A stretch of DNA of 45,554 bases from Saccoglossus kowalevskii (Eukaryota > Hemichordata > Enteropneusta > Harrimaniidae), in the NCBI RefSeq assembly GCF_000003605.2, contig NW_003156934.1, positions 1 through 45,554 on the forward strand, read 5' to 3'. The translations under genes and the position numbers were made by a program. The first letter of the stretch is position 1; each line of letters begins with the position of its first letter. Of the stretch, positions 27,610 to 41,884 are shown piece after piece. Under the pieces are notes generated by a model that was given only the letters and a program-made list of their open reading frames with translations, was not told the origin of the DNA and did not search any database.

Positions 27610-28220
27610 TACCCCACACTTCACACCAATATGTGATATATGGGATTATAAGCTTTTCAATGTTGATTTGTACGTGTTGCCCACACTTCACACCAATATG
27701 TGATATATGGGATTATAAGCTTTTCAATGTTGATTTGTACGTGTTACCCCACACTTCACACCAATATGTGATATATGGGATTATAAGCTTTTCAATATTG
27801 ATTTGTACGTGTTACCCCACAATTCACACCAATATGTGATATATGGGATTATAAGCTTTTCAATGTTGATTTGTACGTGTTACCCCACACTTCACACCAA
27901 TATGTGATATATGGGATTATAAGCTTTTCAATGTTGATTTGTACGTGTTACCCCACACTTCACACCAATATGTGATATATGGGATTATAAGCTTTTCAAT
28001 GTTGATTTGTACGTGTTACCCACACTTCACACCAATATGTGATATATGGGATTATAAGCTTTTCAATGTTGATTTGTACGTGTTACCCCACACTTCACAC
28101 CAATATGTGATATATGGGATTATAAGCTTTTCAATGTTGATTTGTACGTGTTACCCCACACTTCACACCAATATGTGATATATGGGATTATAAGATTTTC
28201 AATGTTGATTTGTACGTGTT
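27610..28220 (+). repeat. 9-monomer higher-order repeat, distant unit
   Basis: The nine-marker order is the same as at 21228, at offset 6382 (TCAATATTG at 27793), ending in AAGATTTTC (28192). The following monomers begin the order again (A, CCC deletion, A) before diverging at CCCAAAACTTC near 28426. Confidence 0.8.
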
Positions 28221-29404
28221 ACCCCACACTTCACACCAATATGTGATATATGGGATTATAAGCTTTTCAATGTTGATTTGTACGTGTTGCCCACACTTCA
28301 CACCAATATGTGATATATGGGATTATAAGCTTTTCAATGTTGATTTGTACGTGTTACCCCACACTTCACACCAATATGTGATATATGGGATTATAAGCTT
28401 TTCAATGTTGATTTGTACGTGTTACCCAAAACTTCACACCAATATGTGATATATGGGATTATAAGCTTTTCAATGTTGATTTGTACGTGTTACCCCACAC
28501 TTCACACCAATATGTGATATATGGGATTATAAGCTTTTCAATGTTGATTTGTACGTGTTACCCCACACTTCACACCAATATGTGATATATGGGATTATAA
28601 GCTTTTCAATGTTGATTTGTACGTGTTGCCCCACACTTCACACCAATATGTGATATATGGGATTATAAGCTTTTCAATGTTGATTTGTACGGGTTGCCCC
28701 ACACTTCACACCAATATGTGATATATGGGATTATAAGCTTTTCAATGTTGATTTGTACGTGTTGCCCCACACTTCACACCAATATGTGATATATGGGATT
28801 ATAAGCTTTTCAATGTTGATTTGTACGTGTTGCCCCACACTTCACACCAATATGTGATATATGGGATTATAAGCTTTTCAATGTTGATTTGTACGTGTTA
28901 CCCCACACTTCACACCAATATGTGATATATGGGATTATAAGCTTTTCAATGTTGATTTGTACGTGTTACCCCACACTTCACACCAATATGTGATATATGG
29001 GATTATAAGCTTTTCAATGTTGATTTGTACGTGTTACCCCACACTTCACACCAATATGTGATATATGGGATTATAAGCTTTTCAATGTTGATTTGTACGT
29101 GTTGCCCCACACTTCACACCAATATGTGATATATGGGATTATAAGCTTTTCAATGTTGATTTGTACGTGTTACCACACACTTCACACCAATATGTGATAT
29201 ATGGGATTATAAGCTTTTCAATGTTGATTTGTACGTGTTACCACACACTTCACACCAATATGTGATATATGGGATTATAAGCTTTTCAATGTTGATTTGT
29301 ACGTGTTACCCCACACTTCACACCAATATGTGATATATGGGATTATAAGCATTTCAATGTTGATTTGTACGTGTTACCCCACACTTCACACCAATATGTG
29401 ATAT

Positions 29405-29730
29405 ATGGGACTATAAGCTTTTCAATGTGATTGTACGTGTTGCCCCACACTTCACACCAATATGTTATATATGGGACTATAAGCTTTTCAATGTTGATTT
29501 GTACGTGTTACCCCACACTTCACACCAATATGTGATATATGGGATTATAAGCTTTTCAATGTTGATTTGTACGTGTTACCCCCACACTTCACACCAATAT
29601 GTGATATATGGGATTATAAGCTTTTCAATGTTGATTTGTACGTGTTTACCCCACACTTCACACCAATATGTGATATATGGGATTATAAGCTTTTTCAATG
29701 TTGATTTGTACGTGTTGCCCACACTTCACA
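29405..29730 (+). repeat. Indel cluster with shortened and lengthened monomers
   Basis: The stretch holds AATGTGATTGTACG (two bases missing), a TGTTATATAT substitution, TTACCCCCACAC, GTGTTTACCCC and GCTTTTTCAATG within five monomers. Two GGGACTAT monomers lie at its start. It is the most irregular stretch outside the first 550 bases. Confidence 0.75.
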
Positions 29731-30779
29731 CCAATATGTGATATATGGGATTATAAGCTTTTCAATGTTGATTTGTATGTGTTGCCCACACTTCACACCA
29801 ATATGTGATATATGGGATTATAAGCTTTTCAATGTTGATTTGTACGTGTTACCCCACACTTCACACCAATATGTGATATATGGGATTATAAGCTTTTCAA
29901 TGTTGATTTGTACGTGTTACCCCACACTTCACACCAATATGTGATATATGTGATTATAAGCTTTTCAATGTTGATTTGTACGTGTTACCCCACACTTCAC
30001 ACCAATATGTGATATATGGGATTATAAGCTTTTCAATGTTGATTTGTACGTGTTACCCCACACTTCACACCAATATGTGGTATATGGGATTATAAGCTTT
30101 TCAATGTTGATTTGTACGTGTTACCCCACACTTCACACCAATATGTGATATATGGGATTATAAGCTTTTCAATGTTGATTTGTACGTGTTGCCCCACACT
30201 TCACACCAATATGTGATATATGGGATTATAAGCTTTTCAATGTTGATTTGTACGTGTTGCCCCACACTTCACACCAATATGTGATATATGGGATTATAAG
30301 CTTTTCAATGTTGATTTGTACGTGTTGCCCCACACTTCACACCAATATGTGATATATGGGATTATAAGCTTTTCAATGTTGATTTGTACGTGTTACCCCA
30401 CACTTCACACCAATATGTGATATATGGGATTATAAGCTTTTCAATGTTGATTTGTACGTGTTACCTCACACTTTACACCAATATGTGATATATGGGATTA
30501 TAAGCTTTTCAATGTTGATTTGTACGTGTTACCCCACACTTCACACCAATATGTAATATATGGGATTATAAGCTTTTCAATGTTGATTTGTACGTGTTAC
30601 CCCACACTTCACACCAATATGTAATATATGGGATTATAAGCTTTTCAATGTTGATTTGTACATGTTGCCCACACTTCACACCAATATGTGATATATGGGA
30701 TTATAAGCTTTTCAATGTTGATTTGTACGTGTTACCACACACTTCACACCAATATGTGATATATGGGATTATAAGCTTT

Positions 30780-31320
30780 TCAATGTTGATTTGTACGTGT
30801 TGCCCCACACTTCACACCAATATGTGATATATGGGATTATAAGCTTTTCAATGTTGATTTGTACGTGTTGCCCCACACTTCACACCAATATGTGATATAT
30901 GGGATTATAAGCTTTTCAATGTTGATTTGTACGTGTTGCCCCACACTTCACACCAATATGTGATATATGGGATTATAAGCTTTTCAATGTTGATTTGTAC
31001 GTGTTACCCACACTTCACACCAATATGTGATATATGGGATTATAAGCTTTTCAATGTTGATTTGTACGTGTTACCCCACACTTCACACCAATATGTGATA
31101 TATGGGATTATAAGCTTTTCAATGTTGATTTGTACGTGTTGCCCCACACTTCACACCAATATGTGATATATGGGATTATAAGCTTTTCAATGTTGATTTG
31201 TACGTGTTGCCCCACACTTCACACCAAATATGTGATATATGGGATTATAAGCTTTTCAATGTTGATTTGTACGTGTTGCCCCACACTTCACACCAATATG
31301 TGATATATGGGATTATAAGC
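30780..31320 (+). repeat. CCAAATATG block, right copy
   Basis: This is the partner of 25690-26230 at offset 5090, including the extra A in CACACCAAATATG near 31224. It diverges afterwards: G-type here, CCC deletion there. Confidence 0.8.
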
Positions 31321-32431
31321 TTTTCAATGTTGATTTGTACGTGTTGCCCCACACTTCACACCAATATGTGATATATGGGATTATAAGCTTTTCAATGTTG
31401 ATTTGTACGTGTTGCCCCACACTTCACACCAATATGTGATATATGGGATTATAAGCTTTTCAATGTTGATTTGTACGTGTTGCCCCACACTTCACACCAA
31501 TATGTGATATATGGGATTATAAGCTTTTCAATGTTGATTTGTACGTGTTACCCCACACTTCACACCAATATGTGATATATGGGATTATAAGCTTTTCAAT
31601 GTTGATTTGTACGTGTTGCCCCACACTTCACACCAATATGTGATATATGGGATTATAAGCTTTTCAATGTTGATTTGTACGTGTTGCCCCACACTTCACA
31701 CCAATATGTGATATATGGGATTATAAGCTTTTCAATGTTGATTTGTACGTGTTGCCCCACACTTCACACCAATATGTGATATATGGGATTATAAGCTTTT
31801 CAATGTTGATTTGTACGTGTTGCCCCACACTTCACACCAATATGTGATATATGGGATTATAAGCTTTTCAATGTTGATTTGTACGTGTTGCCCCACACTT
31901 CACACCAATATGTGATATATGGGATTATAAGCTTTTCAATGTTGATTTGTACGTGTTACCCACACTTCACACCAATATGTGATATATGGGATTATAAGCT
32001 TTTCAATGTTGATTTGTACGTGTTACCCACACTTCACACCAATATGTGATATATGGGATTATAAGCTTTTCAATGTTGATTTGTACGTGTTGCCCCACAC
32101 TTCACACCAATATGTGATATATGGGATTATAAGCTTTTCAATGTTGATTTGTACGTGTTGCCCCACACTTCACACCAATATGTGATATATGGGATTATAA
32201 GCTTTTCAATGTTGATTTGTACGTGTTGCCCCACACTTCACACCAATATGTGATATATGGGATTATAAGCTTTTCAATGTTGATTTGTACGTGTTGCCCC
32301 ACACTTCACACCAATATGTGATATATGGGATTATAAGCTTTTCAATGTTGATTTGTACGTGTTACCCCACACTTCACACCAATATGTGATATATGGGATT
32401 ATAAGCTTTTCAATGTTGATTTGTACGTGTT

Positions 32432-33245
32432 ACCACACACTTCACACCAATATGTGATATATGGGATTATAAGCTTTTCAATGTTGATTTGTACGTGTTA
32501 CCCCACACTTCACACCAATATGTGATATATGGGATTATAAGCATTTCAATGTTGATTTGTACGTGTTACCCCACACTTCACACCAATATGTGATATATGG
32601 GATTATAAGCTTTTCAATGTTGATTTGTACGTGTTACCCACACTTCACACCAATATGTGATATATGGGATTATAAGCTTTTCAATGTTGATTTGTACGTG
32701 TTGCCCCACACTTCACACCAATATGTGATATATGGGATTATAAGCTTTTCAATGTTGATTTGTACGTGTTGCCCCACACTTCACACCAATATGTGATATA
32801 TGGGATTATAAGCTTTTCAATGTTGATTTGTACGTGTTACCACACACTTCACACCAATATGTGATATATGGGATTATAAGCTTTTCAATGTTGATTTGTA
32901 CGTGTTACCCCACACTTCACACCAATATGTGATATATGGGATTATAAGCATTTCAATGTTGATTTGTACGTGTTACCCCACACTTCACACCAATATGTGA
33001 TATATGGGATTATAAGCTTTTCAATGTTGATTTGTACGTGTTACCCACACTTCACACCAATATGTGATATATGGGATTATAAGCTTTTCAATGTTGATTT
33101 GTACGTGTTGCCCCACACTTCACACCAATATGTGATATATGGGATTATAAGCTTTTCAATGTTGATTTGTACGTGTTGCCCCACACTTCACACCAATATG
33201 TGATATATGGGATTATAAGCTTTTCAATGTTGATTTGTACGTGTT
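32432..33245 (+). repeat. 6-monomer higher-order repeat, two tandem units
   Basis: Two consecutive 407-bp units (32432-32838 and 32839-33245) carry the same six markers in order: TTACCACAC, A, AAGCATTTC then A, A with CCC deletion, G, G. A third TTACCACAC starts at the expected place (33246), but the next monomers are G-type, so the pattern stops. This is the clearest small higher-order repeat in the window. Confidence 0.9.
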
Positions 33246-33805
33246 ACCACACACTTCACACCAATATGTGATATATGGGATTATAAGCTTTTCAATGTTG
33301 ATTTGTACGTGTTGCCCCACACTTCACACCAATATGTGATATATGGGATTATAAGCTTTTCAATGTTGATTTGTACGTGTTGCCACACACTTCACACCAA
33401 TATGTGATATATGGGATTATAAGCTTTTCAATGTTGATTTGTACGTGTTACCCCACACTTCACACCAATATGTGATATATGGGATTATAAGCTTTTCAAT
33501 GTTGATTTGTACGTGTTGCCCCACACTTCACACCAATATGTGATATATGGGATTATAAGCTTTTCAATGTTGATTTGTACGTGTTACCCCACACTTCACA
33601 CCAATATGTGATATATGGGATTATAAGCTTTTCAATGTTGATTTGTACGTGTTACCCCACACTTCACACCAATATGTGATATATGGGATTATAAGCTTTT
33701 CAATGTTGATTTGTACGTGTTACCCCACACTTCACACCAATATGTGATATATGGGATTATAAGCTTTTCAATGTTGATTTGTACGTGTTACCCCACACTT
33801 CACAC

Positions 33806-33830
33806 CAATATGTGATATATTATAAGCTTT
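33806..33830 (+). repeat. 63-bp monomer, 5-base deletion, copy 2
   Basis: This is the same GGGAT deletion as at 2395 (offset 31,425), again followed by a G-type CCC-deletion monomer. These are the only two such deletions I noticed in the window. Confidence 0.85.
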
Positions 33831-35599
33831 TCAATGTTGATTTGTACGTGTTGCCCACACTTCACACCAATATGTGATATATGGGATTATAAGCTTTTCA
33901 ATGTTGATTTGTACGTGTTGCCCACACTTCACACCAATATGTGATATATGGGATTATAAGCTTTTCAATGTTGATTTGTACGTGTTACCCCACACTTCAC
34001 ACCAATATGTGATATATGGGATTATAAGCTTTTCAATGTTGATTTGTACGTGTTACCCCACACTTCACACCAATATGTGATATATGGGATTATAAGCTTT
34101 TCAATGTTGATTTGTACGTGTTACCCCACACTTCACACCAATATGTGATATATGGGATTATAAGCTTTTCAATGTTGATTTGTACGTGTTACCCCACACT
34201 TCACACCAATATGTGATATATGGGATTATAAGCTTTTCAATGTTGATTTGTACGTGTTGCCCCACACTTCACACCAATATGTGATATATGGGATTATAAG
34301 CTTTTCAATGTTGATTTGTACGTGTTGCCCCACACTTCACACCAATATGTGATATATGGGATTATAAGCTTTTCAATGTTGATTTGTACGTGTTACCCCA
34401 CACTTCACACCAATATGTGATATATGGGATTATAAGCTTTTCAATGTTGATTTGTACGTGTTGCCCCACACTTCACACCAATATGTGATATATGGGATTA
34501 TAAGCTTTTCAATGTTGATTTGTACGTGTTACCCCACACTTCACACCAATATGTGATATATGGGATTATAAGCTTTTCAATGTTGATTTGTACGTGTTGC
34601 CCCACACTTCACACCAATATGTGATATATGGGATTATAAGCTTTTCAATGTTGATTTGTACGTGTTGCCACACACTTCACACCAATATGTGATATATGGG
34701 ATTATAAGCTTTTCAATGTTGATTTGTACGTGTTGCCCCACACTTCACACCAATATGTGATATATGGGATTATAAGCTTTTCAATGTTGATTTGTACGTG
34801 TTGCCACACACTTCACACCAATATGTGATATATGGGATTATAAGCTTTTGAATGTTGATTTGTACGTGTTACCCCACAATTCACACCAATATGTGATATA
34901 TGGGATTATAAGCTTTTCAATGTTGATTTGTACGTGTTACCCCACACTTCACACCAATATGTGATATATGGGATTATAAGCTTTTCAATGTTGATTTGTA
35001 CGTGTTGCCCCACACTTCACACCAATATGTGATATATGGGATTATAAGCTTTTCAATGTTGATTTGTACGTGTTGCCCCACACTTCACACCAATATGTGA
35101 TATATGGGATTATAAGCTTTTCAATGTTGATTTGTACGTGTTGCCCCACACTTCACACCAATATGTGATATATGGGATTATAAGCTTTTCAATGTTGATT
35201 TGTACGTGTTACCCCACACTTCACACCAATATGTGATATATGGGATTATAAGCTTTTCAATGTTGATTTGTACGTGTTACCCCACACTTCACACCAATAT
35301 GTGATATATGGGATTATAAGCTTTTCAATGTTGATTTGTACGTGTTACCCCACACTTCACACCAATATGTGATATATGGGATTATAAGCTTTTCAATGTT
35401 GATTTGTACGTGTTACCCCACACTTCACACCAATATGTGATATATGGGATTATAAGCTTTTCAATGTTGATTTGTACGTGTTACCCCACACTTCACACCA
35501 ATATGTGATATATGGGATTATAAGCTTTTCAATGTTGATTTGTACGTGTTGCCCACACTTCACACCAATATGTGATATATGGGATTATAAGCTTTTCAA

Positions 35600-36550
35600 T
35601 GTTGATTTGTACGTGTTGCCCCACACTTCACACCAATATGTGATATATGGGATTATAAGCTTTTCAATGTTGATTTGTACGTGTTACCCCACACTCCACA
35701 CCAATATGTGATATATGGGATTATAAGCTTTTCAATGTTGATTTGTACGTGTTGCCCCACACTTCACACCAATATGTGATATATGGGATTATAAGCTTTT
35801 CAATGTTGATTTGTACGTGTTACCCCACACTTCACACCAATATGTGATATATGGGACTATAAGCTTTTCAATGTTGATTTATACGTGTTGCCCCATACTT
35901 CACACCAATATGTGATATATGAGACTATAAGCTTTTCAATGTTGATTTGTACGTGTTGCCCCACACTTCACACCAATATGTGATATATGGGATTATAAGC
36001 ATTTCAATGTTGATTTGTACGTGTTACCCCACACTTCACACCAATATGTGATATATGGGATTATAAGCTTTTCAATGTTGATTTGTACGTGTTACCCCAC
36101 ACTTCACACCAATATGTGATATATGGGACTATAAGCTTTTCAATGTTGATTTGTACGTGTTGCCCCATACTTCACACCAATATGTGATATATGGGACTAT
36201 AAGCTTTTCAATGTTGATTTGTACGTGTTGCCCCACACTTCACACCAATATGTGATATATGGGATTATAAGCATTTCAATGTTGATTTGTACGTGTTACC
36301 CCACACTTCACACCAATATGTGATATATGGGACTATAAGCTTTTCAATGTTGATTTGTACGTGTTACCCCACACTTCACACCAATATGTGATATATGGGA
36401 CTATAAGCTTTTCAATGTTGATTTGTACGTGTTGCCCCACACTTCACACCAATATGTGATATATGGGATTATAAGCATTTCAATGTTGATTTGTACGTGT
36501 TACCCCACACTTCACACCAATATGTGATATATGGGATTATAAGCTTTTCA
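35600..36550 (+). repeat. GGGACTAT-rich block, right copy
   Basis: This is the partner of the block at 21950-23110. CACTCCACACC is at 35694, GATTTATACG near 35877, and AAGCATTTC at 35998, 36270 and 36474. The extra AAGCATTTC at 35998 lies four monomers before the next one. Confidence 0.75.
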
Positions 36551-36950
36551 ATGTTGATTTGTACGTGTTACCCCACACTTCACACCAATATGTGATATAT
36601 GGGATTATAAGCTTTTCAATGTTGATTTGTACGTGTTACCCCACACTTCACACCAATATGTGATATATGGGATTATAAGCTTTTCAATGTTGATTTGTAC
36701 GTGTTACCCCACACTTCACACCAATATGTGATATATGGGATTATAAGCTTTTCAATGTTGATTTGTACGTGTTGCCCACACTTCACACCAATATGTGATA
36801 TATGGGATTATAAGCTTTTCAATGTTGATTTGTACGTGTTGCCCACTCTTCACACCAATATGTGATATATGGGATTATAAGCTTTTCAATGTTGATTTGT
36901 ACGTGTTACCCCACACTTCACACCAATATGTGATATATGGGATTATAAGC
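36390..36950 (+). repeat. CCCACTCTTC block, left copy (pair with 43587-44147)
   Basis: GGGACTAT (36400), AAGCATTTC (36474), four A-types, a G-type CCC deletion and a second CCC deletion reading CCCACTCTTC (36842) all recur at offset 7197. The following monomers differ: CCCAAAACTTC here, an ordinary A-type there. Confidence 0.85.
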
Positions 36951-37372
36951 TTTTCAATGTTGATTTGTACGTGTTACCCAAAACTTCACACCAATATGTG
37001 ATATATGGGATTATAAGCTTTTCAATGTTGATTTGTACGTGTTACCCCACACTTCACACCAATATGTGATATATGGGATTATAAGCTTTTCAATGTTGAT
37101 TTGTACGTGTTACCCCACACTTCACACTAATATGTGATATATGGAATTATAAGCTTTTCAATGTTGATTTGTACGTGTTGCCCCACACTTCACACCAATA
37201 TGTGATATATGGGATTATAAGCTTTTCAATGTTGATTTGTACGTGTTGCCCCACACTTCACACCAATATGTGATATATGGGATTATAAGCTTTTCAATGT
37301 TGATTTGTACGTGTTGCCCCACACTTCACACCAATATGTGATATATGGGATTATAAGCTTTTCAATGTTGAT

Positions 37373-40150
37373 TTGTACGTGTTGCCCCACACTTCACACC
37401 AATATGTGATATATGGGATTATAAGCTTTTCAATGTTGATTTGTACGTGTTACCCACACTTCACACCAATATGTGATATATGGGATTATAAGCTTTTCAA
37501 TGTTGATTTGTACGTGTTACCCCACACTTCACACCAATATGTGATATATGGGATTATAAGCTTTTCAATGTTGATTTGTACGTGTTGCCCCACACTTCAC
37601 ACCAATATGTGATATGTGGGATTATAAGCTTTTCAATGTTGATTTGTACGTGTTACCCACACTTCACACCAATATGTGATATATGGGATTATAAGCTTTT
37701 CAATGTTGATTTGTACGTGTTACCCCACACTTCACACCAATATGTGATATATGGGATTATAAGCTTTTCAATGTTGATTTGTACGTGTTGCCCCACACTT
37801 CACACCAATATGTGATATATGGGATTATAAGCTTTTCAATGTTGATTTGTACGTGTTACCCCACACTTCACACCAATATGTGATATATGGGATTATAAGC
37901 TTTTCAATGTTGATTTGTACGTGTTGCCCCACACTTCACACCAATATGTGATATATGGGATTATAAGCTTTTCAATGTTGATTTGTACGTGTTGCCCCAC
38001 ACTTCACACCAATATGTGATATATGGGATTATAAGCTTTTCAATGTTGATTTGTACGTGTTGCCCCACACTTCACACCAATATGTGATATATGGGATTAT
38101 AAGCTTTTCAATGTTGATTTGTACGTGTTGCCCCACACTTCACACCAATATGTGATATATGGGATTATAAGCTTTTCAATGTTGATTTGTACGTGTTGCC
38201 CCACACTTCACACCAATATGTGATATATGGGATTATAAGCATTTCAATGTTGATTTGTACGTGTTGCCCCACACTTCACACCAATATGTGATATATGGGA
38301 TTATAAGCTTTTCAATGTTGATTTGTACGTGTTGCCCCACACTTCACACCAATATGTGATATATGGGATTATAAGCTTTTCAATGTTTATTTGTACGTGT
38401 TGCCCCACACTTCACACCAATATGTGATATATGGGATTATAAGCTTTTCAATGTTGATTTGTACGTGTTACCACACACTTCACACCAATATGTGATATAT
38501 GGGATTATAAGCTTTTCAATGTTGATTTGTACGTGTTGCCCCACACTTCACACCAATATGTGATATATGGGATTATAAGCTTTTCAATGTTGATTTGTAC
38601 GTGTTGCCCCACACTTCACACCAATATGTGATATATGGGATTATAAGCTTTTCAATGTTGATTTGTACGTGTTGCCCCACACTTCACACCAATATGTGAT
38701 ATATGGGATTATAAGCTTTTCAATGTTGATTTGTACGTGTTGCCCCACACTTCACACCAATATGTGATATATGGGATTATAAGCTTTTCAATGTTGATTT
38801 GTACGTGTTGCCCCACACTTCACACCAATATGTGATATATGGGATTATAAGCTTTTCAATGTTGATTTGTACGTGTTACCCCACACTTCACACCAATATG
38901 TGATATATGGGATTATAAGCTTTTCAATGTTGATTTGTACGTGTTACCCCACACTTCACACCAATATGTGATATATGGGATTATAAGCTTTTCAATGTTG
39001 ATTTGTACGTGTTACCCCACACTTCACACCAATATGTGATATATGGGATTATAAGCTTTTCAATGTTGATTTGTACGTGTTACCCCACACTTCACACCAA
39101 TATGTGATATATGGGATTATAAGCTTTTCAATGTTGATTTGTACGTGTTGCTCCACACTTCACACCAATATGTGATATATGGGATTATAAGCTTTTCAAT
39201 GTTGATTTGTACGTGTTGCCCCACACTTCCCACCAATATGTGATATATGGGATTATAAGCTTTTCAATGTTGATTTGTACGTGTTGCCCCACACTTCACA
39301 CCAATATGTGATATATGGGATTATAAGCTTTTCAATGTTGATTTGTACGTGTTGCCCCACACTTCACACCAATATGTGATATATGGGATTATAAGCTTTT
39401 CAATGTTGATTTGTACGTGTTGCCCCACACTTCACACCAATATGTGATATATGGGATTATAAGCTTTTCAATGTTGATTTGTACGTGTTGCCCCACACTT
39501 CAGACCAATATGTGATATATGGGATTATAAGCTTTTCAATGTTGATTTGTACGTGTTGCCCCACACTTCACACCAATATGTGATATATGGGATTATAAGC
39601 TTTTCAATGTTGATTTGTACGTGTTACCCACACTTCAGACCAATATGTGATATATGGGATTATAAGCTTTTCAATGTTGATTTGTACGTGTTGCCCCACA
39701 CTTCACACCAATATGTGATATATGGGATTATAAGCTTTTCAATGTTGATTTGTACGTGTTACCCCACACTTCACACCAATATGTGATATATGGGATTATA
39801 AGCTTTTCAATGTTTATTTGTACGTGTTACCCCACACTTCACACCAATATATGATATATGGGATTATAAGCTTTTCAATGTTGATTTGTACGTGTTACCC
39901 CACACTTCACACCAATATGTGATATATGGGATTATAAGCTTTTCAATGTTGATTTGTACGTGTTACCCCACACTTCACACCAATATGTGATATATGGGAT
40001 TATAAGCTTTTCAATGTTGATTTGTACGTGTTACCACACACTTCACAGCAATATGTGATATATGGGATTATAAGCTTTTCAATGTTGATTTGTACGTGTT
40101 ACCCACACTTCACACCAATATGTGATATATGGGATTATAAGCTTTTCAAT
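37373..40150 (+). repeat. Large block, right copy, 22 monomers longer
   Basis: This is the counterpart of 998-2360. GATATGTGGG (near 37612), CTTCAGACC (twice, near 39502 and 39635), TTTATTTG (near 39812) and CACAGCAA (near 40045) appear in the same order. Between the first and second marker the copy holds 22 extra monomers, mostly G-type. Near the far end it is one monomer shorter than the left copy. Confidence 0.75.
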
Positions 40151-40723
40151 GTTGATTTGTACGTGTTGCCCCACACTTCACACCAATATGTGATATATGG
40201 GATTATAAGCTTTTCAATGTTGATTTGTACGTGTTACCCCACACTTCACACCAATATGTGATATATGGGATTATAAGCTTTTCAATGTTGATTTGTACGT
40301 GTTACCCCACACTTCACACCAATATGTGATATATGGGATTATAAGCTTTTCAATGTTGATTTGTACGTGTTACCCCACACTTCACACCAATATGTGATAT
40401 ATGGGATTATAAGCTTTTCAATGTTGATTTGTACGTGTTGCCCACACTTCACACCAATATGTGATATATGGGATTATAAGCTTTTCAATGTTGATTTGTA
40501 CGTGTTGCCCCACACTTCACACCAATATGTGATATATGGGATTATAAGCTTTTCAATGTTGATTTGTACGTGTTGCCATACACTTCACACCAATATGTGA
40601 TATATGGGATTATAAGCTTTTCAATGTTGATTTGTACGTGTTACCCCACACTTCACACCAATATGTGATATATGGGATTATAAGCTTTTCAATGTTGATT
40701 TGTACGTGTTGCCCCACACTTCA

Positions 40724-41884
40724 CACCAATATGTGATATATGGGATTATAAGCTTTTCAATGTTGATTTGTACGTGTTACCCCACACTTCACACCAATAT
40801 GTGATATATGGGATTATAAGCTTTTCAATGTTGATTTGTACGTGTTACCCCACACTTCACACCAATATGTGATATATGGGATTATAAGCTTTTCAATGTT
40901 GATTTGTACGTGTTGCCCCACACTTCACACCAATATGTGATATATGGGATTATAAGCTTTTCAATGTTGATTTGTACGTGTTGCCCCACACTTCACACCA
41001 ATATGTGATATATGGGATTATAAGCTTTTCAATGTTGATTTGTACGTGTTGCCCCACACTTCACACCAATATGTGATATATGGGATTATAAGCTTTTCAA
41101 TGTTGATTTGTACGTGTTGCCCCACACTTCACACCAATATGTGATATATGGGATTATAAGCTTTTCAATGTTGATTTGTACGTGTTGTCCCACACTTCAC
41201 ACCAATATGTGATATATGGGATTATAAGCTTTTCAATGTTGATTTGTACGTGTTGTCCCACACTTCACACCAATATGTGATATATGGGATTATAAGCTTT
41301 TCAATGTTGATTTGTACGTGTTACCCCACACTTCACACCAATATGTGATATATGGGATTATAAGCTTTTCAATGTTGATTTGTACGTGTTACCCCACACT
41401 TCACACCAATATGTGATATATGGGATTATAAGCTTTTCAATGTTGATTTGTACGTGTTACCCCACACTTCACACCAATATGTGATATATGGGATTATAAG
41501 CTTTTCAATGTTGATTTGTACGTGTTGCCCACACTTCACACCAATATGTGATATATGGGATTATAAGCTTTTCAATGTTGATTTGTACGTGTTACCCCAC
41601 ACTTCACACCAATATGTGATATATGGGATTATAAGCTTTTCAATATTGATTTGTACGTGTTACCCCACACTTCACACCAATATGTGATATATGGGATTAT
41701 AAGCTTTTCAATGTTGATTTGTACGTGTTACCCCACACTTCACACCAATATGTGATATATGGGATTATAAGCTTTTCAATGTTGATTTGTACGTGTTACC
41801 CCACACTTCACACCAATATGTGATATATGGGATTATAAGCTTTTCAATGTTGATTTGTACGTGTTACCCACACTTCACACCAAT
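40724..41884 (+). repeat. 1.1-kb block, right copy
   Basis: This is the partner of 16160-17320 at a constant offset of 24,564. The TTGTCCC pair (41187, 41255), CCC deletions and TCAATATTG all fall at the predicted places. The inner part also has the marker order of the 9-monomer unit. Confidence 0.8.
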
